DNA of 41,339 nucleotides, taken from positions 1 to 41,339 of the forward strand of contig QCPU01000010.1 in the NCBI GenBank assembly GCA_003212395.1, read 5' to 3'. Under the pieces are notes generated by a model that was not told the DNA's origin, made no database searches, and saw only the letters and a list, made by a program, of their open reading frames with translations. Source of the DNA: Prochlorococcus sp. AG-442-B03. Lineage in GTDB: Bacteria > Cyanobacteriota > Cyanobacteriia > PCC-6307 > Cyanobiaceae. Below are positions 35,046 to 41,339 of this stretch, one piece after another (within the stretch, counting starts at the first letter, position 1; each line of letters opens with the position of its first letter). The position numbers and the translations under genes were made by a program.

Positions 35046-36791
35046 ATGAAAAATTTAAATTTACAAGTTATATCTAAATACCTAAGACCTTACAAAAAAG
35101 AATTTTTATATGGAGCTTTAGCTCTCTTATTAGTAAATATACTTAGTGTTGTAATACCCTTAGAAGTAAAAAATATAATTGACCAATTACAAAATGGTTT
35201 TTCTTCGGATTTTGTTATTTCTAAATCATTATGGTTAATATTTTTAGCAACTTGCATGGGTTTAATAAGATTATTTTCAAGACAGATAGTCTTCGGTATA
35301 GGTAGAAAAGTAGAAGTAAATCTTCGTCAAAAACTTTTTGACCATTTACTTACTCAAGATCCAGAATGGATTCAAAAAAAAGGTAGTGGAGACATTATTA
35401 GTAGAGCTACTAGCGATGTTGAAAACATAAGAAGACTTTTAGGTTTTACAGTTTTAAGCTTGTGCAACATTGTCCTGGCTTATTCATTCACTATTCCTTC
35501 AATGTTTTCGATTAACAAAACATTAACAATATCAGCTTTAATGATATTTCCATTAATCCTTGGAATTGTAAGTCTATTTGGCGGAAGAATGGTTAAACAA
35601 AGAAAAGCTCAACAAGAATCATTGTCAAAACTTAGTGATCTAATACAAGAAGATCTTTCTGGTATAAGCGCCATTAAAATTTATGCCCAAGAGAATGCTG
35701 AGAAAAAGGAATTTAACATATATAATAACGACTATCGTAATTCAGCGATAAATCTTGCAAGAACAGCGAGTACACTATTTCCTTTGTTACAAGGGATTTC
35801 TTCAATCTCATTATTGATTTTATTATCATTAGGAACTTTTCAATTAGAAAGTGGATTTATTTCGATAGGTGGTTTAGTAGCTTTAATTCTATACGTAGAA
35901 AGACTTGTCTTCCCAACGGCTCTATTAGGTTTTACTTTAAATACCTTTCAACTTGGTCAAGTAAGTTTAGATCGTGTTGAAGAAATCTTTCAGAACAACC
36001 CAAAAATTGTAGATAGAGCAGAAACTAAATTTTTAAAAAGAAAGGTTAAAGGATTCTTAGAAGCCAAAAATTTAACCATAAAGTATCCAGGATCAAAATT
36101 TAATTCATTAAATAGTCTCAATTTTAAAATTTATCCTGGAGAACTTATTGCAATAGTTGGCCCAGTAGGTTGTGGCAAGACAACACTAGCAAAGTCTCTA
36201 GGACGGACTATTGAAATTCCAGATAATCAATTATTTTTAGATGAAATTGATGTAAAAACTTTAAAATTAAGCGATCTTAGAAAAAATATTTCAATCGTTC
36301 CTCAAGAAGCATTCTTATTTACTTCTACAATCTCAGAAAACCTAAGTTTTGGAGAACCAAAAGCATCTAAATATTTAGTTAAAGAAAGCGCTACAAAAGC
36401 TGGATTAATTGATGATATCAATAGTTTTCCACAAAGGTTTAAAACTATTGTTGGTGAAAGAGGTATTACATTAAGTGGTGGACAAAGGCAAAGAACTGCA
36501 CTAGGAAGAGCACTACTTGTTAATTCTCCGATAATTGTTCTTGATGATGCTTTAGCAAGCGTAGATAATAAAACAGCAGCAAGAATAATAGATGAAATGA
36601 GTGATAGAAGTAATAAAACAATCATAATGATCAGTCACCAACTTTCTGTTGCAGCTACCTGTGATAGGGTTTTAGTAATGGATAAAGGAGAAATAGTTCA
36701 AGAAGGGTCCCATAAAGATTTAGTTAAAGTGAATGGGCTATATAAACAACTTTGGGAAAGAGAACTAGCTACCAAAATTGTTAAGAGCTAA
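35046..36791 (+). CDS. ABC exporter half-transporter (MsbA/multidrug type)
   Basis: The 581-residue protein joins a six-span transmembrane domain (about 15-300) to a nucleotide-binding domain (about 335-575). NBD motifs are Walker A GPVGCGKTT (372-380), Q-loop Q420, signature LSGGQ (476-480) and Walker B IIVLDD (496-501). The residue after the Walker B Asp is Asp501, where active NBDs have the catalytic Glu; this LDD-A/S-L form is seen in degenerate subunits of heterodimeric exporters such as TM287 and BmrC. No partner gene is adjacent. The substrate is unknown; it could be lipid or small molecule. Confidence 0.88.
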   Translation: MKNLNLQVISKYLRPYKKEFLYGALALLLVNILSVVIPLEVKNIIDQLQNGFSSDFVISKSLWLIFLATCMGLIRLFSRQIVFGIGRKVEVNLRQKLFDHLLTQDPEWIQKKGSGDIISRATSDVENIRRLLGFTVLSLCNIVLAYSFTIPSMFSINKTLTISALMIFPLILGIVSLFGGRMVKQRKAQQESLSKLSDLIQEDLSGISAIKIYAQENAEKKEFNIYNNDYRNSAINLARTASTLFPLLQGISSISLLILLSLGTFQLESGFISIGGLVALILYVERLVFPTALLGFTLNTFQLGQVSLDRVEEIFQNNPKIVDRAETKFLKRKVKGFLEAKNLTIKYPGSKFNSLNSLNFKIYPGELIAIVGPVGCGKTTLAKSLGRTIEIPDNQLFLDEIDVKTLKLSDLRKNISIVPQEAFLFTSTISENLSFGEPKASKYLVKESATKAGLIDDINSFPQRFKTIVGERGITLSGGQRQRTALGRALLVNSPIIVLDDALASVDNKTAARIIDEMSDRSNKTIIMISHQLSVAATCDRVLVMDKGEIVQEGSHKDLVKVNGLYKQLWERELATKIVKS

Positions 36792-36827
36792 AAGTAACTT
36801 TTTTACTTATAATAATATATTTAAATT

Positions 36828-37559
36828 ATGTTTAAATTTCTGAAAAACATTATGAATAATGAGGAGGTAAATTTAACTAATGATGCTTATTCATTACATA
36901 GAATATTAAAAACAGATATCAAAAAAGATCCTATTGGAGAAGAAGAAGATGAAATAATTTTTGGATGCGGTTGTTTCTGGGGAGCTGAAAAATGTTTTTG
37001 GAAACTTCCTGGAGTTGTTACAACTTCTGTAGGTTATGCTGGAGGTAAAAAAAACAATCCGACTTATTATGAAGTATGTAATGGCTTAACTGGTCATTCA
37101 GAAGTTGTAAGAGTTATATGGGATAAAAGGGAAATAGATGTAAGTGATTTATTAAAAATGTTTTGGGAATGTCATGACCCTACTCAAAAAAACAGGCAAG
37201 GTAATGATATAGGAACACAATATAGATCAGCAATATATTACAAAAATGAAAATAATATTAAAACTATATTATCCAGTAAGGAACAATATCAAACTGAACT
37301 AAACAGAAAAAATCTTGGTTTGATTGAAACGGAAATAAAAATGATTGATTCATATTTTTATGCGGAAGAATATCATCAACAATATCTTGCATCAGCTGGA
37401 AGCAGGCAGTATTGTTCAGCTTCACCTACAAAAGTTAAGTTGGGAGCTTTTACTGGAAGCAACTATAAATTAAAAAATTATATATGGGAAAACTTTAATT
37501 GGGAAGTTGATAAGTGTGTATTGAGATCTGATAACAATCCTATAAAAAATAGTATTTAA
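36828..37559 (+). CDS. msrA: Peptide methionine sulfoxide reductase MsrA
   Basis: MsrA reduces methionine S-sulfoxide in proteins. The catalytic Cys is C49 in FGCGCFWGAE; conserved FKxxG-like VTTSVGYAGG and the YRSAIYYKNE and EEYHQQYL segments follow. At 243 residues it carries an N-terminal 40-residue extension and a longer C-terminus (about 30 residues) than minimal MsrA, while the core is complete. The start at 36828 is the first ATG; another in-frame ATG follows at 36852. It lies 36 bases downstream of the ABC transporter. Confidence 0.94.
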   Translation: MFKFLKNIMNNEEVNLTNDAYSLHRILKTDIKKDPIGEEEDEIIFGCGCFWGAEKCFWKLPGVVTTSVGYAGGKKNNPTYYEVCNGLTGHSEVVRVIWDKREIDVSDLLKMFWECHDPTQKNRQGNDIGTQYRSAIYYKNENNIKTILSSKEQYQTELNRKNLGLIETEIKMIDSYFYAEEYHQQYLASAGSRQYCSASPTKVKLGAFTGSNYKLKNYIWENFNWEVDKCVLRSDNNPIKNSI

Positions 37560-37587
37560 ATTCAGTCTAATCTCTATAGTAAAGAGA

Positions 37588-37661
37588 CGGGGCGTAGCGC
37601 AGTTTGGTAGCGCACCACTTTGGGGTAGTGGGGGTCGTGGGTTCAAATCCCGCCGTTCCGA
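37588..37661 (+). tRNA. tRNA-Pro (GGG anticodon)
   Basis: A 74-base cloverleaf: acceptor CGGGGCG pairs with CGTTCCG (two GU pairs), D stem GCGC/GCGC, anticodon stem CCACT/AGTGG with loop TTGGGGT, variable loop of five, T stem GTGGG/CCCGC with TTCAAAT loop, discriminator A73. Anticodon GGG at 37622-37624 reads CCC and CCU. CCA is not encoded. The 3' end abuts the stop of a convergent small ORF with no spacer. Confidence 0.97.
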
Positions 37662-37814
37662 TTACTTATCGTCTTCATTTATAAGAGATTTATATAGTTT
37701 ATATGAACTTATGCCAACTGCTATGAATGTAAAAGAAGAAAAAAAAGCTAAAACCAATATAGTAAGATTTGAAACTTCCACTTCACCTAGTTGGAAAGAT
37801 ATAAAAATGTTCAT
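37662..37814 (-). CDS. Small single-span membrane protein, 50 aa
   Basis: The minus-strand ORF encodes MNIFISFQLGEVEVSNLT, one hydrophobic span (about 18-38) and a polar basic-acidic tail YKLYKSLINEDDK. Its TAA stop abuts the 3' end of tRNA-Pro with no base between. It lies about 60 bases downstream of uppP. The hydrophobic profile and the polar tail fit a real short gene; I know of no named family. Confidence 0.65.
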   Translation of the reverse strand: MNIFISFQLGEVEVSNLTILVLAFFSSFTFIAVGISSYKLYKSLINEDDK

Positions 37815-37874
37815 TTGAAAGAATTTTTTTTAAAACCTTAACACAATTGCAAAAATAATTTTTTTCACATCTAA

Positions 37875-38675
37875 TTATAAATTCAAAAGAATTACAACCC
37901 CAAAAATAACTCGATAGATAATAAATATTTTCAACCCATTAGAAGAATAATACTTTAATAAGAAATCTATAGCTAATAAAGATGATAAAAATGTCGTAAT
38001 TAGACCAACAAACAGAGGGAGAAAACCCAATGAAAAGAAATCATTAAATGAATAAATAAACTCAACAATCGCAGCAAGAGAAATAGCTGGCATCCCTAAA
38101 AGAAAAGAAAATTTCGCAGCATCGGCTCTTTCCCATCCTGATATTAAAGCGCTAGAAATAGTAACCCCCGATCTTGAAACACCTGGAAAAATGGCAAATG
38201 CCTGAAAGAAACCTATCAAAAAACTAGCTGAATAATTATGGTTTTTGATATTAATAGAGCCTCTTTTGGAACTATCTGCAAAGTACATAAAAATAGTCAT
38301 TAGTAATGATACCAAGGCTATTGATAAATTTGAACGAAGAACGTTATCAAAAAAATAAGGGGCAAATAATTTTATACTCCCGCCAAGTAAAACAATTGGG
38401 ATAGTACCAATCAAAATAGACCTTATTAATCTTTCATGTAAGAGATAGTCAAGAAATTTTTTTGAAGATTGACTTTGAAAATTTAAAATATCATTCCTAA
38501 AATACCAAGCTATAGCGAAAACACTTCCAAGTTGAATGGTGGCAGACAAAGAGGCACCGGGATCATCAATTCCTAAAAAAATAGATATAACTTTTAAATG
38601 AGCTGTACTACTTACAGGAATAAATTCCGTCAAACCTTGAATTAAGCCATATAAAATAAATTTTAAATATTCCAA
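37875..38675 (-). CDS. uppP: Undecaprenyl-diphosphatase UppP (BacA)
   Basis: UppP recycles undecaprenyl pyrophosphate to the monophosphate carrier used in peptidoglycan and polysaccharide synthesis. The 266-residue membrane protein has the two active-site signatures GLTEFIPVSSTAHL (15-28) and FPGVSRSGVTISSALISGW (about 163-181). Overexpression in other bacteria gives bacitracin resistance, but here it is an ordinary housekeeping gene. It is divergent from the secreted protein at 38744. Confidence 0.96.
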   Translation of the reverse strand: MEYLKFILYGLIQGLTEFIPVSSTAHLKVISIFLGIDDPGASLSATIQLGSVFAIAWYFRNDILNFQSQSSKKFLDYLLHERLIRSILIGTIPIVLLGGSIKLFAPYFFDNVLRSNLSIALVSLLMTIFMYFADSSKRGSINIKNHNYSASFLIGFFQAFAIFPGVSRSGVTISSALISGWERADAAKFSFLLGMPAISLAAIVEFIYSFNDFFSLGFLPLFVGLITTFLSSLLAIDFLLKYYSSNGLKIFIIYRVIFGVVILLNL

Positions 38676-38743
38676 AAATTCATTAAATTACCTAACTAAT
38701 TAATAGCAATTCACATTTAATAATTAAAAGCTAATATAGAAAA

Positions 38744-39016
38744 ATGAAAAAAAATTCTACTTTAATATTATTTTTTCTTTGTTCCTTAATATTTTCTGAT
38801 TCTGTAAAAGCTAACTATTGGCTAGTAATTGGAACTTATAGACAAGGGCCAGGCAGAAGGCCAGAAGTTAGTGGAATAACAAGTCCTTCATTACATTCTA
38901 TTCCCATGAAAGATTTAGCTGCATGTAAGAAGGCGGGCGAAAAAATTACAAATGAAATATATAAACCTGTTTGGGAATTTGATAGTAGATGGACATGTGT
39001 ATTTAGAGGTGATTAA
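38744..39016 (+). CDS. Small secreted hypothetical protein
   Basis: The 90-residue product begins with a clear signal peptide (Lys-Lys N-terminus, hydrophobic LILFFLCSLIFS, cleavage predicted after VKA), leaving about 66 residues, rich in Gly and Arg at the start (GTYRQGPGRRPE) and containing two cysteines (AACKKAG, WTCVF). It would be periplasmic or lumenal. No family is recognised. It diverges from uppP across 68 bases. Confidence 0.75.
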   Translation: MKKNSTLILFFLCSLIFSDSVKANYWLVIGTYRQGPGRRPEVSGITSPSLHSIPMKDLAACKKAGEKITNEIYKPVWEFDSRWTCVFRGD

Positions 39017-39024
39017 AAATAAAG

Positions 39025-39159
39025 TTACCTTTTTACATCATGAGCACAGCCATCACCTTTATAATTCTCACTCTCGTAAAAATCATTTTTTGTACCAAAA
39101 TATATTGTTAATAAAACGAATGGTAAGCTTAATATAAATAAAATAGTTGTTAAATCCAT
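39025..39159 (-). CDS. Candidate small membrane protein, 44 aa
   Basis: This minus-strand ORF encodes one N-terminal hydrophobic span (MDLTTILFILSLPFVLLTIY) followed by an acidic, aromatic tail NDFYESENYKGDGC. It ends 8 bases beyond the stop of the convergent secreted-protein gene. The sharp hydrophobic/polar split makes it a credible short gene, but I see no Shine-Dalgarno or known family. Confidence 0.6.
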   Translation of the reverse strand: MDLTTILFILSLPFVLLTIYFGTKNDFYESENYKGDGCAHDVKR

Positions 39160-39223
39160 AGTGTCAACTTATTTAGTAAGGTTATGAAAAATTAAAATAA
39201 CAAATTGTTCATTAAACTTAGCT

Positions 39224-39349
39224 TTAGTAATCTGTAGGCCCTTTAATTCCAAGATAAAAGAAGGCTACTAAACCAACTAAAAGTAAAACTCCAGCTATAG
39301 CCGCAGAAGGAACAAAACCTCCTATAGCAAAGGAAGAAAAATAATACAT
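39224..39349 (-). CDS. Candidate small membrane protein, 41 aa
   Basis: The ORF encodes MYYFSSFAIGGFVPSAAIAG, then a hydrophobic span through about residue 34 and the tail GIKGPTDY. The span contains many Gly and Ala residues and its codons carry more G and C than the flanking spacer. It is preceded by DUF1830 (89 bases) and followed by the 44-residue ORF on the same strand. Its size and topology suggest a small subunit of a membrane complex, but it matches none that I know. Confidence 0.6.
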   Translation of the reverse strand: MYYFSSFAIGGFVPSAAIAGVLLLVGLVAFFYLGIKGPTDY

Positions 39350-39438
39350 CTATAAAACTAAAACTAGTTTGATAATATCAATAAAAACTAGGAATTTGTA
39401 AAAAATTTTGACTCGAAGACAAATAGAGAATATTTGTT

Positions 39439-39666
39439 CTAAGCCACTAAAGTCGAATCTTCATTATCAGGAGAAATTCTTATTCTCTCTTCCAACTTAG
39501 GGCCATATAATTCATTTCCCCAAATCTCCACTCTTGAGTCATTTGGGGCCATAAAAGTAAGAATGTCAGTAGGAAATAAAACTCTCTCTAAAAAAAAATT
39601 TGATGGGCCAATACATCTCAAGACAACCATTCTACAGCCTTCATTTTTGTAAGAAAACTCAACCAT
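39439..39666 (-). CDS. DUF1830 protein
   Basis: From the ATG at 39666 the product is 75 residues and contains the DUF1830 pattern MVVLRCIGPSNFFLERVLFP and ESSRVEIWG-like DSRVEIWGNELYGP. The upstream TTG at 39690 adds eight residues with no evident ribosome binding site. The function is unknown; the family is largely cyanobacterial. It lies between the glycerate kinase gene and the small membrane ORFs on the same strand. Confidence 0.85.
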   Translation of the reverse strand: MVEFSYKNEGCRMVVLRCIGPSNFFLERVLFPTDILTFMAPNDSRVEIWGNELYGPKLEERIRISPDNEDSTLVA

Positions 39667-39757
39667 CTCTAAAGAACAAAATATTGTCAATTAAACACCA
39701 TTATGAGCTAAAAAAAATGTATTAAAAATTACTGAAAAAAAAGAAATTAAGAAAATG

Positions 39758-40702
39758 CTACAAATTCAATCCAGCCTGAACTAAATTTCTTTTTTGATCA
39801 ATTAATAATAGCGCATAAGAATTTATAAAATCAAAACTTTTAGGCGGGATAGAGACATTAAGCATTCTCAAGAAATTAGATAATTTTTCATCTTTAAGGG
39901 CATTTCCTTTTTGTAAAAACATTTCTTTTTCTTGATTTATTTTCCACATATTCATATATTCAATCTTCAAGGGCTTTAAGTGCCAAATACTGTCAATTAA
40001 AGTCCAAATATCTAGATATTCGTTTAGGTTTTTTTGGATGGTTAATATATAAGAAGATTCATCAAAACTTAAATTTGTTGTATATGTAGGGGACTCATTT
40101 ATGTCAATAAAGTAAGGTTTTACTCCCAAAAACCATCCCTCAAGAATTAATAAATCAGGATTATCTAATCTCCAATGAGATCTATCTCCTAATCCATTTC
40201 TTAGAGATTTATCAAAAACTGGTACATTTAATTCTCCATTTATCTTCCAATTTAATAATTTTTCATGCATTAATTTTACTGAATGACTGCCAGGAAAACC
40301 TCTTGAAACGTTCCAAGGGTTATTCTTAATTGCTAATTTCATTTCATCTGATGGGAGATAAAAGTCGTCAATTGAAATAACGGCAATTTTGAAATTTAAT
40401 TTTAAAGATATTGCTTCGAGCCATTTACCTAGTGTTGTCTTTCCTGTACCAGGAAGAGCTGAGATACCAATTATTTTTCTATCAGTAAAATTATTGTGAA
40501 ATTTATAAGCCTGAGATAAAAGAGGTAAAGCTAAACCCCAAATCCAATCTTTATTTACTTTATTGTTCCAATATTGATCAATTGATAAGATGTCTCTTTG
40601 ATTATTCCAAAAATTGAACCAATCATCCAAAGATTCCCAACCAATATCAATAATTAATTTTTCAAAATTATCAAGAGGAAAATTAATATCTAACTCTTTC
40701 AT
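39758..40702 (-). CDS. D-glycerate 3-kinase (plant-type GLYK family)
   Basis: The final enzyme of photorespiration in plants and cyanobacteria phosphorylates D-glycerate to 3-phosphoglycerate. The 314-residue protein has the P-loop SALPGTGKTTLGKWL (81-95), the PRK-like SIDDFYLP (110-117), and PWNVSRGFPGSHS (about 127-139), all typical of GLYK. The gene starts 4 bases after the stop of the upstream HAD phosphatase gene, so they are probably one operon. The enzyme's role here in glycolate salvage or compatible-solute metabolism is inference. Confidence 0.92.
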   Translation of the reverse strand: MKELDINFPLDNFEKLIIDIGWESLDDWFNFWNNQRDILSIDQYWNNKVNKDWIWGLALPLLSQAYKFHNNFTDRKIIGISALPGTGKTTLGKWLEAISLKLNFKIAVISIDDFYLPSDEMKLAIKNNPWNVSRGFPGSHSVKLMHEKLLNWKINGELNVPVFDKSLRNGLGDRSHWRLDNPDLLILEGWFLGVKPYFIDINESPTYTTNLSFDESSYILTIQKNLNEYLDIWTLIDSIWHLKPLKIEYMNMWKINQEKEMFLQKGNALKDEKLSNFLRMLNVSIPPKSFDFINSYALLLIDQKRNLVQAGLNL

Positions 40703-40706
40703 CGTT

Positions 40707-41339
40707 CTAACTTAGTTCTCGCTTATTTATCAATTTATTAATTTCATTTTTCCAACCATATCCATTTGGTTCAGAAGCTAAAATAAATTCAAAATCTTTT
40801 AATTGATTTAGTAAATTCAAATTAGGTCCATCTATTCCAGGAATAACAATTTTAATATCTGAGTTTAAAAGTAGAGGTAAATCATTTGGAGAATCGCCCA
40901 AACCTATAATTTCAATATTTTGAATATTTGCATATTCTTTAAGAGTATTTATTGCTTTACCTTTATTCGATTTTGTAGATAATAAGTGACTCATTCTATT
41001 TCCCTTAAAAATATCAACATTGAACTTTTTACAACAGATATTAATTTTCTCTTCTAAAAAGCTTGGCGGATTTAAAAAAGGCATGCTCCAATGTCTATCA
41101 CGCATTAAGTTCAATGAGTTTCCTTCTAAACCTGTTAGCTGAGTTGCTTCTTGATCGGTGAGATTATTAAGAGGAGTAAGTTTATAATCAATTTCATTAG
41201 AAATAAGATTTAAGATTTCTTCAAGTAATTCGTATTTTATTCCAAGAATAATTTCTCCATTAACTCTTTTAAGAGTTTCACCATATATTGCCGCACCATT
41301 TTCAACAATATAGGGATCCGTTAAATTGAGTTCAGTCCT
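40707..41339 (-). CDS. HAD-family phosphatase, mannosyl-3-phosphoglycerate phosphatase type (5' truncated)
   Basis: The frame is open to the right edge of the window, so the N-terminus and the catalytic DxD loop are missing; the visible 210 residues are the C-terminal part. It includes PYIVENGAAIYGE (as in MPGP/sucrose-phosphatase-like IIB HADs), a cap-region stretch, LLSTKSNKGKAI with the catalytic lysine and IGLGDSPNDLPLLL with the metal-binding aspartates. The match is to mannosyl- or glucosyl-3-phosphoglycerate phosphatases, which make compatible solutes. Neighbour GLYK supports a link to glycerate and glycerate-derived osmolytes. Confidence 0.85.
   Translation of the reverse strand, partial: RTELNLTDPYIVENGAAIYGETLKRVNGEIILGIKYELLEEILNLISNEIDYKLTPLNNLTDQEATQLTGLEGNSLNLMRDRHWSMPFLNPPSFLEEKINICCKKFNVDIFKGNRMSHLLSTKSNKGKAINTLKEYANIQNIEIIGLGDSPNDLPLLLNSDIKIVIPGIDGPNLNLLNQLKDFEFILASEPNGYGWKNEINKLINKRELS

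Noticed and set aside
1..41339. Mobile element, prophage, CRISPR or defence island
   Set aside because: No transposase, integrase, direct repeat array, restriction or toxin-antitoxin pair is visible; the one tRNA gene has no adjacent integrase or duplicated 3' end.

Overview
The window looks like a core segment of a high-light Prochlorococcus (marine picocyanobacterium) chromosome. It is very AT-rich, with tightly packed short-spaced genes, frequent TTG starts and few Shine-Dalgarno sites. Its gene content is cyanobacterial: Psb28, GUN4, PAM68, DUF3082, DUF1816, DUF1830, DUF3288, a plant-type glycerate kinase and an NtcA-type glnA promoter. Genus assignment is inference from composition and gene content. 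No mobile element, prophage, CRISPR array or defence island was found. After adding short genes, no stretch above 300 bases lacks a gene; the longest spacer is about 213 bases, upstream of glnA.

Layout. 1-4.6 kb: a 5'-truncated GTPase, then a PLP decarboxylase coupled to a 45-residue membrane protein, tadA, and a class V aminotransferase. 4.6-11.4 kb: NtcA-type promoter, glnA and a strong terminator; a methyltransferase and a small conserved protein; an RsbW-like kinase and GUN4 on the minus strand; then mnmH, psb28 and an AI-2E-family permease. 11.4-17.2 kb, minus strand: rsmA, ispE, DUF3082, a candidate 31-residue membrane protein, pdhB, secD, secF and a small membrane protein. 17.3-20.3 kb, plus strand: a low-complexity protein, rlmH, then a LexA-boxed umuD-umuC cassette followed closely by a small HExxH protein. 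20.4-25.2 kb: dnaG (minus); then an EamA transporter, a secreted glycine-zipper protein, ruvA, rpsO and PAM68 (plus).

25.2-35.0 kb is a long minus-strand run: DUF3288, trpD, carA, a STAS anti-sigma antagonist, Mini-RNase III, rlmB, DUF1816, gatA and dnaE. 35.0-37.7 kb: an ABC exporter half-transporter, msrA and tRNA-Pro(GGG). 37.7-41.3 kb: uppP, several very short membrane or secreted proteins, DUF1830, glycerate 3-kinase, and an HAD phosphatase cut by the right edge.

Themes. The genes serve nitrogen assimilation (glnA, carA, gatA), photosystem upkeep (psb28, PAM68, GUN4), DNA replication and repair (dnaE, dnaG, ruvA, umuDC), membrane protein export (secDF) and RNA modification (tadA, mnmH, rsmA, rlmH, rlmB). 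The points most worth a second look are a STAS gene that apparently starts at ATC or ATA behind a strong ribosome binding site, an HExxH protein next to the SOS-controlled umuDC, and five short ORFs encoding 31-50 residue membrane proteins. Nothing here amounts to a clearly new multi-gene system.
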